Virus record (IMG/VR): IMGVR_UViG_3300021963_000738
Location: 1 to 21,878 of that record
Direction: 5' to 3' (one strand)
Origin: a virus
DNA: 21,878 bases
Shown here: positions 14,672 through 21,014 of the stretch, in pieces
Position numbering within the stretch: position 1 is the stretch's first letter
Layout: each line of letters begins with the position of its first letter
The notes under the pieces: generated by a model
Databases searched by the model: none
Told to the model about the DNA's origin: nothing
What the model saw: the letters and a program-made list of their open reading frames with translations, nothing else
Program-made: the position numbers and the translations under genes

Positions 14672-15222
14672 GCGTACAAACCCGAAGCCAGTTGGCGGCA
14701 TCTGCTGCTACCATCACCAACGAAACCTCCGCAGGAGCGAACACCGCCGCCCGTGTGGGTGGTTTGTTTGACGACATTGCCGATACCGCCACCCTTGACC
14801 GAGAGAGGGGTGTGGGCAACCTGTACTTGGACCAAGCAACCAACTGGACTCCGACCCAAGGGCAAGCCGTCAAGTTGACGACTGCAATGAAGTTGGGGCT
14901 ACTTTCAACCTACAACTTTTCACGCACCACCACATCGCTGACCTACACAGGAACGACGAGTGCAGCCTTACGGGTGGCGGTGAATATGGTTATCGCTCAA
15001 AACAATCAAACCCAAATAAAAATCTACATCGCCAAGAACGGGAACATCATCGCCCAATCCATGGCTGACCTGACCACAACGCACACCAACGGCCATGCGG
15101 TGTTCACCGAAACCGTCCTCCAAGGTGCGCTGAACGACGAGTTCACTATCTACATCAACGCCGTGGATTCAGCGCAGACCATCGTCATTTCGGCCCTATC
15201 CTTTACAGTCCACACGCTATGA
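14668..15222 (+). CDS. Head fibre/decoration-like protein with C1q/TNF-like domain
   Basis: 184-residue protein. The N-terminal region (TRSQLAASAATITNETSAGA, then AARVGGLFDDIADTATL) is a helical segment of the kind that anchors small phage fibre proteins. Residues about 80-184 are a run of short strands (TTTSLTYTGTTSAALRVAVN, QIKIYIAKNGNIIAQS, ALNDEFTIYINAV, TIVISALSFTVHTL) that fits a trimeric C1q/TNF-like beta sandwich. Such domains occur in phage fibres and decoration proteins. Both ends overlap neighbours by ATGA. A tail-associated adhesin is the alternative reading. Confidence 0.6.
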   Translation: MSVQTRSQLAASAATITNETSAGANTAARVGGLFDDIADTATLDRERGVGNLYLDQATNWTPTQGQAVKLTTAMKLGLLSTYNFSRTTTSLTYTGTTSAALRVAVNMVIAQNNQTQIKIYIAKNGNIIAQSMADLTTTHTNGHAVFTETVLQGALNDEFTIYINAVDSAQTIVISALSFTVHTL

Positions 15223-17339
15223 GCAGTATAAAGCAATCGTTCACCCAATGGTTGGGTATTGAGCATAAAGTCCCCGTGATGCTTGAAAACAAAGCGGGCA
15301 AATACATCACCTACGGGGCGTTCAATGAATACCCCTACTACCTGTTGGACAACTACCGCCGCAGTTCCAAGCACAATGCCATTGTGAACGGCAAGGTCAA
15401 CTACATCGTGGGCGGTGGATGGCAACCTGGCGAAAAGATGACCGTTGAGCAACAAGCCCGCTACGCCAAGTTTTTTGACGGGTTGAGTGAGCATGACGAT
15501 GTGACGGACATCACCGAGAAACTTGTCCTTGACTTGGAAATATTCAACGGGTTCGCCGTTGCGGTCACTTGGAATAAGATGGGAACCATTGCGAAAATGG
15601 AGCATATCCCCTTTGAGAAAATCCGAGTGGACAAGGAGGAGCGGATGTTCCAAGTGGCCGATTGGTACAACGACGACATGGTGCAACTTTACCCCAAAAT
15701 CGGGGATATCGAGAAAATCCCCGCCTTTGACGCTGACAACCGCATCGGCAAGCAACTGTTCTACTATCGGGTCTATGCAGCGGGTGTCAAGTCCTATCCG
15801 CTACCCGAATACATGGGAGGCTTGGCGTGGATAGAAGCGGATGTGCAGGTGGCTAATTTTCACAACAACAACCTCCGCAACAATTTTTGGGGCGGGTATT
15901 TAATTAACTTCAACAACGGCATCCCAACGCCCGAAGAGCAGGGCGACATTGAGCGGCAAATCAAACGCAAGTTTTCGGGCACCGACAACGCAGGCCGCTT
16001 TGTGGTGACCTTCAACGACGATGTCAGCAAGGCCCCGACGCTTGAACCGCTGACCCCGTCCGACATGGACAAGCAGTTTGAGATTTTGAACAAGGCCATT
16101 CAATCGGAAATATTTATTTCGCACCGTGTCGTGAACCCGATGCTATTCGGGGTGAAGACCGAAGGCCAACTGGGAGGGCGGCAGGAACTGGTGGAGGCGT
16201 ACGAACTATTCAAAGCGACCTATGTGAACGACCGAGTTCGCAAGGTGGAGCGGATGATTAACTATTTGGGGTCCTTTAACGGCGTGGAAGGGATGGAACT
16301 TATCCCCGTGGAGCCTATCACGGAGCGACTATCCGAAGCCGCCCTGCTGCAAATAATGACACCCGAAGAACTCCGTGAGAAAGCGGGCCTCCCTGCGTTG
16401 GAAAAGCAACCCGCCGATGTGGTGGGTCCCAATCCCCAGCCCGACGAGCAACCGCAAACACCAGCGGTGATGAGCAACGACAACATCAAGAAGTTGTCGG
16501 GCCGTGAGTACCAAAACCTCATGCGTATCGTTCGGCACTATGCCCAAGAAAAAATCACCTTGGAGATGGCCCGCACGATGTTGTCCGCTGGTTTCGGGTT
16601 GACCCCCGAAGAAGTGAACACCCTGCTCGGAGTGCAAGAGCAAGCGTTTTCCGAGCCTACATGGGGCGAAGAAGATACCGAGGACTACGGATGGGGGGAC
16701 GAGGAATTTAAGGTCTTGGAGGTGGTTGCAAGCAAGTTTGGGAGCAACGCAGACGAGTATGTTGTCATGCACAGTAAGCCAATGCGGTTTGATGCCGATT
16801 TAGACGACCAAGTGCGACAAGCGTTCGCTGAACTGGGCGAGGAAGAGAAAGAGTTGGACAAAAAAATTGAAGCCTACCGCAAGAAGAACCGTGACGCAAG
16901 CGTGGAAGAAATGGCCAAGGAGTTTGGGGTCAGCAAGGCCAAGGTCGCCAAGCGTGTCGCTTACCTAATCACAAAAGACCGTTACCCCATTGCAAGAGCG
17001 GTGGACCAAATCGCAGAGCAGAACCTGCCCAAGAATATCAAGGAAGTGGCCGAGCCTGTACTGGAGGTCCGCTACAAATACGCATGGGCCGCAGGGTTCA
17101 GCAACAAGGACAAAGGCTCCAGCCGTGAGTTCTGCAAGGTGATGCTGGACCTGGCTGACCAAGGCAAGGTGTACACACGGGACGATATTGACGGCATCTC
17201 CAACATCATGGGTTACTCCGTTTGGAATCGCCGTGGTGGTTGGTACCATACCGCCAGCGGAGTGAACCGCCCCCAATGCCGCCATGTATGGGAGCAGCAG
17301 ATTGTAATCCGTAAGGGCAACAAAATTTCAAAAGCATGA
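15219..17339 (+). CDS. Portal protein with C-terminal HTH-like and MuF-like extension
   Basis: 706-residue protein. Residues about 1-400 are the portal core through which DNA enters and leaves the head: YPYYLLDNYRRSSKHNAIVN, an EIFNGFAVAV strand, IPFEKIRVDK and NNNLRNNFWGGY, with VVNPMLFGVKTEGQLGGRQEL and a final LLQIMTPEELREKAGLPALE. A Pro/Gln linker follows (about 405-420). Residues about 550-590 (VEEMAKEFGVSKAKVAKRV) look like a helix-turn-helix. The last 90 residues (YKYAWAAGFSNKD, SSREFCKVMLDLADQG, PQCRHVWEQQ) resemble the MuF-type head morphogenesis domain with Cys and His residues. Normally the portal and MuF proteins are separate; here they are one chain. Confidence 0.8.
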   Translation: MSSIKQSFTQWLGIEHKVPVMLENKAGKYITYGAFNEYPYYLLDNYRRSSKHNAIVNGKVNYIVGGGWQPGEKMTVEQQARYAKFFDGLSEHDDVTDITEKLVLDLEIFNGFAVAVTWNKMGTIAKMEHIPFEKIRVDKEERMFQVADWYNDDMVQLYPKIGDIEKIPAFDADNRIGKQLFYYRVYAAGVKSYPLPEYMGGLAWIEADVQVANFHNNNLRNNFWGGYLINFNNGIPTPEEQGDIERQIKRKFSGTDNAGRFVVTFNDDVSKAPTLEPLTPSDMDKQFEILNKAIQSEIFISHRVVNPMLFGVKTEGQLGGRQELVEAYELFKATYVNDRVRKVERMINYLGSFNGVEGMELIPVEPITERLSEAALLQIMTPEELREKAGLPALEKQPADVVGPNPQPDEQPQTPAVMSNDNIKKLSGREYQNLMRIVRHYAQEKITLEMARTMLSAGFGLTPEEVNTLLGVQEQAFSEPTWGEEDTEDYGWGDEEFKVLEVVASKFGSNADEYVVMHSKPMRFDADLDDQVRQAFAELGEEEKELDKKIEAYRKKNRDASVEEMAKEFGVSKAKVAKRVAYLITKDRYPIARAVDQIAEQNLPKNIKEVAEPVLEVRYKYAWAAGFSNKDKGSSREFCKVMLDLADQGKVYTRDDIDGISNIMGYSVWNRRGGWYHTASGVNRPQCRHVWEQQIVIRKGNKISKA

Positions 17340-17917
17340 AGGCACTATTCATAAGCGAACAAACCCTGCTGGACAATTCCGTAATCAACGAGAATGTATC
17401 GTTTACGCAGATTCGGCCAACCATCGTGAAGGTGCAGGAGATGCGCATTCAGCCAATCGTTGGGTCGGCCTTGTACTCGGAGATGGTGACGCAAGTGGTC
17501 AGCGGCACGACCACGGCACTCAACACCACGCTGCTGGAAGATTACATCCAACCCGCTATGGTGCAATGGCTCTACTATGAGTTACCCATGGTCCTTGCCT
17601 TCAAGTACATGAACAAGGGAATGGTCCGCAGAACCAGCGAGGAATCTTCGCAGATGAGCATGGACGAGATTACCCGCTTGACGGACAAAGTGAAGAACGA
17701 TGCCGAGTGGTATTCGGAACGCATTACCAGGTTCCTGATGGAGAACCGCACCGACTACCCGCTATTCAACTCCCCGCCATCGGCACTTGACACCATCTAT
17801 CCCAACGGAACCAACTACAACACGGGGATGGCTTTGGATGCTCGGACCCTGCGCCGTGGTGCTGGCTTGGACCGCCCTTGGCCTTACGGATATGACCCCT
17901 ACTGCAATAACTGTTGA
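17336..17917 (+). CDS. Head-tail connector, DUF6712-like
   Basis: 193-residue mostly helical protein immediately after the portal, with the layout of the head-tail adaptor (HK97 gp6-like) called DUF6712 in Bacteroidetes phages. Features are IRPTIVKVQEMRIQPIVGSA, LLEDYIQPAMVQWLYYELP, FKYMNKGMVRRTSEESSQ and KNDAEWYSERITRFLMEN with YPLFNS. The helices plus the 'n.gv.r.......s...l......A..y..r...fL..n...yP' pattern are the basis. The tail end is Gly-, Tyr-, Cys-rich (PWPYGYDPYCNNC). It starts in an ATGA overlap with the portal. The adaptor would sit under the portal and form the platform for the tail. Confidence 0.7.
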   Translation: MKALFISEQTLLDNSVINENVSFTQIRPTIVKVQEMRIQPIVGSALYSEMVTQVVSGTTTALNTTLLEDYIQPAMVQWLYYELPMVLAFKYMNKGMVRRTSEESSQMSMDEITRLTDKVKNDAEWYSERITRFLMENRTDYPLFNSPPSALDTIYPNGTNYNTGMALDARTLRRGAGLDRPWPYGYDPYCNNC

Positions 17918-17962
17918 ACCCTATGGGAGCGCACTCAAAAAATATTCTGAAATTACAGGCTT

Positions 17963-18466
17963 ATGTCATGGATAAAAATCAAGCAAGCACTCCTTGCGCT
18001 TGCAAATGCCCATCCCCAGGTCAACTCCTTCGGGACGGGCGACCCGCTTGCAATCGGAACGGACAACACGATAAACCTTCGCACCCCAAGCCGTGAGCGC
18101 ATCGTCTATCCACTCGTATTTGCGGATGTGCAGTCAGCGACTACTGACTTGGGTACTCTCAACCTTACTGTGGGTGTCTATTTTAGCGACCGAGTGGAAT
18201 CCATTGCCACGATGGGTGGCGTGGTTTCGGGCAGTCCGACGCTTGGCTGGCAGGATAATGAGGACGAAGTTTTGAGCGACCAACTGCAAATCGCACAGGA
18301 CTTCATTTCAAGCCTTACAAACGACCCGACGCAAGAGTGGACGCTAAGTACCAGCGTCAGCCTTACGAGGTTTGTAGAGAGCCGTGATGACCGCACAGCG
18401 GGATGGGTGGCTACGATGTCGTTCCAAATCCCATACAGTCATTCCGTTTGTGAAATTCCGACCTAA
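17963..18466 (+). CDS. Tail terminator / neck protein candidate
   Basis: 167-residue protein in the position of a tail terminator, which caps the tail tube and joins it to the head. It begins MSWIKIKQALLALANAHPQV; the middle is beta-rich (YPLVFADVQSATTDLGTLNL, VGVYFSDRVESIA) and the end carries SVSLTRFVESRDDRTAGWVA with FQIPYSHSVCEIP. The 'D.. aGw....i..p.....C.iP' ending is one I associate with tail-terminator-like proteins of Bacteroidetes phages. It begins 45 bases after the connector gene, a somewhat AT-rich gap with no clear promoter. Start ATG 17963 is the first good ATG in frame. Confidence 0.6.
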   Translation: MSWIKIKQALLALANAHPQVNSFGTGDPLAIGTDNTINLRTPSRERIVYPLVFADVQSATTDLGTLNLTVGVYFSDRVESIATMGGVVSGSPTLGWQDNEDEVLSDQLQIAQDFISSLTNDPTQEWTLSTSVSLTRFVESRDDRTAGWVATMSFQIPYSHSVCEIPT

Positions 18467-18468
18467 CC

Positions 18469-18476
18469 TACATTTA
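18469..18476 (+). promoter_or_regulatory. Possible -7 element TACATTTA
   Basis: TACATTTA followed by CCC lies 23 bases before the ATG at 18500 and would drive the fibre operon. It is the same ten-base-plus motif (TACATTTACCC) as at 4503. Confidence 0.35.
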
Positions 18477-18499
18477 CCCTTACAAGCAACCCCAATAAA

Positions 18500-18781
18500 A
18501 TGCCAACTCCTATTCTTCAACAAATGCTCGGACAGGGCGGTACTTGCGAACTGATTGATTCAGGTGCAGCCGCAACGGGCAAGAACTACGACTTTCTTGT
18601 CGTCAATTCAGCCGCAACTATGACCACCCTCACGGGTACAGGCAGCGAAAACTTGCTGACCGCTTACAACTTTTCCACCAAATCCATCTCCGCAGGCATC
18701 GTGATTTGCGGGAGGAACGGCGGCAAGATTACGGCGGTAACGGTTTCGGTTGGTTCGGTCATCGGATACACCTTCCTCTAA
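18500..18781 (+). CDS. Small beta-rich structural protein (93 aa)
   Basis: 93-residue protein of unknown family, starting MPTPILQQMLGQGG. It is rich in Gly, Ser, Thr and Val, with predicted strands (YDFLVVNSAATMTTLTG, ISAGIVICGRNGGKI, TAVTVSVGSVIGYTFL) and no charged surface clusters or membrane helix. Its place at the head of the tail-fibre cluster, two bases before a small adhesion module, suggests an accessory fibre or decoration protein. It follows the TACATTTA motif. Function is inferred from context only. Confidence 0.5.
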   Translation: MPTPILQQMLGQGGTCELIDSGAAATGKNYDFLVVNSAATMTTLTGTGSENLLTAYNFSTKSISAGIVICGRNGGKITAVTVSVGSVIGYTFL

Positions 18782-18783
18782 CC

Positions 18784-18957
18784 ATGCTGATAGGCTACGG
18801 CTACGGATACCCCCGCTCCATGGTGATGGGCAAGACCCCCGCAGAACTTGCGTGGGATGCCTTCAACGCCCGTGCTACGACCGACGGGGCAGCAGCGGCA
18901 GAGGCCGCCGTCAGCGGTTGCCTGCAAGCCCGATTCGCTATTCTATTTAACTTCTAA
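18784..18957 (+). CDS. Small 'FN-RA-DGA' module protein (57 aa)
   Basis: 57-residue protein. After a Gly/Tyr-rich start (MLIGYGYGYPRSM) it contains AWDAFNARATTDGAAAAEA and GCLQARFA. This aligns with residues about 18-50 of the large tail protein at 6360 (AWNNFNTRATADGADAVEEA). Similar 'F.-R(v/a)-(e/t).DG-...-C-L' modules are found at the N-terminus of phage tail-fibre or adhesion proteins. It begins in a TAACCATG junction and ends two bases before the fibre gene, so it may once have been, or still is, part of the same functional unit. Role unknown; an assembly or anchoring module is plausible. Confidence 0.55.
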   Translation: MLIGYGYGYPRSMVMGKTPAELAWDAFNARATTDGAAAAEAAVSGCLQARFAILFNF

Positions 18958-18959
18958 GA

Positions 18960-20234
18960 ATGCCCACGCCTTCACTACTCATAGTTCCCGCCCGATTCAA
19001 GACGGGCAAGTTGTATTCCCAAATCCCAACAAGCGGGGCGGGGGACTTCACCGTTACCCGCAACACGGCGGCACGGCGGTTTGATTCTGCTGGCTTGGTC
19101 GCATCCGTAGCATCGGGAATACCGAGGTTGGACTACTACACCAGCGGAGGCGTGACGGGGTGTCCTGCGCTTTTGGTAGAACCTGCGGCGACGAACACAG
19201 CGTTGCAGAGTGCGGGATTTGAACTTTCGGGAACTTGGGTTCCAACAAATATATCAGTAACAACAGGCACAACCTCTGCTTTTACCGCTCCTGACGGCTC
19301 AACTGATGCGGATTTATTGGCTGATAATTCCACTAATGGACGGCATAGAGTACAACAAAATTTATTGTCATTTACAAGCGGGACCACCTACACCTTTTCG
19401 GTTTTTGTAAAGAAAAATTCAAGCAACAGGTTTTTGCTGATAAACGCCAATACTGCTTTCAATTCAGTAGCGGTATTGAGTTTGGACACTTTGGCAATAA
19501 CGAATATAAGTGGAAGTGGAGCGTCCGTTGAGAATTATGGAAATGGTTGGTATCGTTTTTCTATTCGAGGAACCGCATCGGCCACAACCGCTGGTGGCAC
19601 GGTGTTTGTGCAAATGCAAGACGCAGCGACCGATACAACATATATTGGTAACGGGAGCAGTTTCTACCTATGGGGCGCACAACTTGAAACAGGCTCGGTA
19701 GCCACCTCCTACATCCCCACAACCACAGGAACAGCAACCCGAAACGCAGACGTTATCAACGTAACAGGCGCAGTCAGCGGTTGCATAGGTCAGACCGAGG
19801 GGACGATTTATGCGGAGGTGGATTCAAGGAATCAGCAAACGGGCAGAATCGTGTCGTTCCAAATTGCTGGCACGGCTGTGTCGGGGCAGGTTAGGATTGA
19901 CACGGTTGGAGCATCTTTGAGATGCCGCCTTGTCAATGCAAGCGGAACGGATATCTATAACCAAACAATAGCGCCAGCAATGTCCGTAGGTATTAACAAG
20001 ATGGCCTTTGCGTTCAACTCTGCTGCAAGTGGCCTCGTCGTCGCACTCAACGGTTCAATTGTAGACGCAAGAACCGCATCGGCATCAACGGTTCACAATG
20101 CTACGCAGTTAACAATCGGGGCGCAAGATAGCATTGCAGGCTTTGGTTCTTTCTTCAACGACCGCATCCGTGCCGTTGCCCTCTACACCACTCGCTTAAC
20201 AAACGCTCAACTCGCTGCCCTCACCACCCTCTAA
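18960..20234 (+). CDS. Tail fibre / receptor-binding protein with carbohydrate-binding-like and LamG-like domains
   Basis: 424-residue protein. The start (SLLIVPARFKTGKLYSQIPT, then GDFTVTRNTAARRFDSAGLV) and LVEPAATN are the linker and repeat found in many phage adhesins. Residues about 84-252 are a beta-sandwich resembling a carbohydrate-binding module, ending FYLWGAQLETGSVATSYIPT. The C-terminal third (residues about 265-424) resembles a LamG/concanavalin-like domain, ending NDRIRAVALYTTRLTNAQLA. It probably binds a surface glycan of the host. The stretch 19216-19640 is visibly richer in A and T than its surroundings, a sign of domain exchange. The gene overlaps the next ATG by one base (TAATG). 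Confidence 0.75.
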   Translation: MPTPSLLIVPARFKTGKLYSQIPTSGAGDFTVTRNTAARRFDSAGLVASVASGIPRLDYYTSGGVTGCPALLVEPAATNTALQSAGFELSGTWVPTNISVTTGTTSAFTAPDGSTDADLLADNSTNGRHRVQQNLLSFTSGTTYTFSVFVKKNSSNRFLLINANTAFNSVAVLSLDTLAITNISGSGASVENYGNGWYRFSIRGTASATTAGGTVFVQMQDAATDTTYIGNGSSFYLWGAQLETGSVATSYIPTTTGTATRNADVINVTGAVSGCIGQTEGTIYAEVDSRNQQTGRIVSFQIAGTAVSGQVRIDTVGASLRCRLVNASGTDIYNQTIAPAMSVGINKMAFAFNSAASGLVVALNGSIVDARTASASTVHNATQLTIGAQDSIAGFGSFFNDRIRAVALYTTRLTNAQLAALTTL

Positions 20235-20494
20235 TGGCTACCTTCCGCAAGTACGCATTCCCCAAGCAGGCCGACGCTGACAAGGTGCTGGCTCTATGCA
20301 CAGGCACGACCGCTGCGGTGGCCCTTGGGGTCTTGGATGGACTTGTCTGCTACGACATCCTTTGGGAGGCAGACCCACCCAAGGAAGCGACCCCCTACGA
20401 AACTTGGCCCGCCCCGTGCGGAGTGCATTCATTCAGCGGGTGGGAAGAACAATACACGAAGGATTATCAAGAATTTGCAACACCTTCCAAATAA
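20234..20494 (+). CDS. Small protein downstream of tail fibre (86 aa)
   Basis: 86-residue protein, MATFRKYAFPKQADADKV onward, with ALCTGTTAAVALGVLDGLVC in the middle and GWEEQYTKDYQEFA near the end. It is small and acidic, with three Cys. It overlaps the tail fibre stop by one base, so the two are probably translated together. Small fibre-partner proteins (assembly chaperones or tips) are common directly after receptor-binding genes. No domain is recognised. Confidence 0.5.
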   Translation: MATFRKYAFPKQADADKVLALCTGTTAAVALGVLDGLVCYDILWEADPPKEATPYETWPAPCGVHSFSGWEEQYTKDYQEFATPSK

Positions 20495-20508
20495 AAACAT
20501 TTCACTAT

Positions 20509-20739
20509 ATGCGCCTATTTCGCCGCCGTCAAGACAACCCCGACCAACCCAAATTACCACTTATGAAATCAGCCGTCATCGCTCTGCTCCGTCACTTGCT
20601 CACCTTCATCGGTGGCACACTTGTCGCCAAAGGTATCATCGACACCACTACACTCACCGAAATCATTGGCTCGGTATTGACCTTGTTGTCAGTCGGTTGG
20701 ATGGCGTTGGATAAATCAAAGGGCGAACCCAACAAGTAG
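20509..20739 (+). CDS. Holin-like small membrane protein
   Basis: 76-residue protein. The first 17 residues are basic and polar (RLFRRRQDNPDQPK). Residues about 20-70 form two hydrophobic helices: SAVIALLRHLLTFIGGTLVA, and EIIGSVLTLLSVGWMALDKS, with a short IIDTT turn. The size, charge distribution and helix spacing fit small phage holins (Pam3 gp28-like), which perforate the inner membrane at lysis. The ORF in this frame extends upstream to 20296, but that overlaps the previous gene; ATG 20509 is the first start after its end. It is followed by a spanin-like protein in a TAGTG junction. Confidence 0.65.
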   Translation: MRLFRRRQDNPDQPKLPLMKSAVIALLRHLLTFIGGTLVAKGIIDTTTLTEIIGSVLTLLSVGWMALDKSKGEPNK

Positions 20740-21014
20740 TGAACCTAATTGAAACCACCATCATCGGCACGGTCAGCGCAATCGTTGGCGGTGCAGTTGC
20801 TTGGCTGACACGGGGTCGCTTTACTGCGGACTCCCTCCAAGTCAAGCAAGCCCAAGCGGTGCTGGCTATGTGGCAGGCGACCGCCGAGGCCCAGAACAAA
20901 GAGTTAACAGAATTACGCAATGAACTTGTAGTTTTGCGTCAGCGGATAGAGAGTTTGGAGAACACAATCCAAGCCCTTGAAGCCGAGAACGCAAACCTCA
21001 AATCATTGCAATGA
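20739..21014 (+). CDS. Spanin-like membrane-anchored coiled-coil protein
   Basis: 91-residue protein starting at GTG 20739, in a one-base overlap with the holin stop. Residues about 6-23 (TTIIGTVSAIVGGAVAWL) form a single transmembrane helix followed by a basic TRGRF. The rest is a heptad-like coiled coil (ELTELRNELVVLRQRIESLE and NTIQALEAENANL). This N-terminal anchor plus periplasmic coiled-coil layout is typical of inner-membrane spanin (Rz-like) proteins that break the outer membrane of Gram-negative hosts. No overlapping small lipoprotein (o-spanin) was recognised here. Its stop overlaps the next ATG (ATGA at 21011). Confidence 0.55.
   Translation: MNLIETTIIGTVSAIVGGAVAWLTRGRFTADSLQVKQAQAVLAMWQATAEAQNKELTELRNELVVLRQRIESLENTIQALEAENANLKSLQ

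Noticed and set aside
15150-15755. Reverse-strand ORF (201 codons) opposite the portal gene
   Set aside because: It spans the junction of two + strand genes and mirrors their codon pattern; no support on its own.
17923-18096. Possible 57-codon ORF in the gap before the tail-terminator candidate
   Set aside because: Most of it overlaps the 17963 gene in another frame, and the protein is Cys/Pro/Arg-rich without any recognisable pattern.
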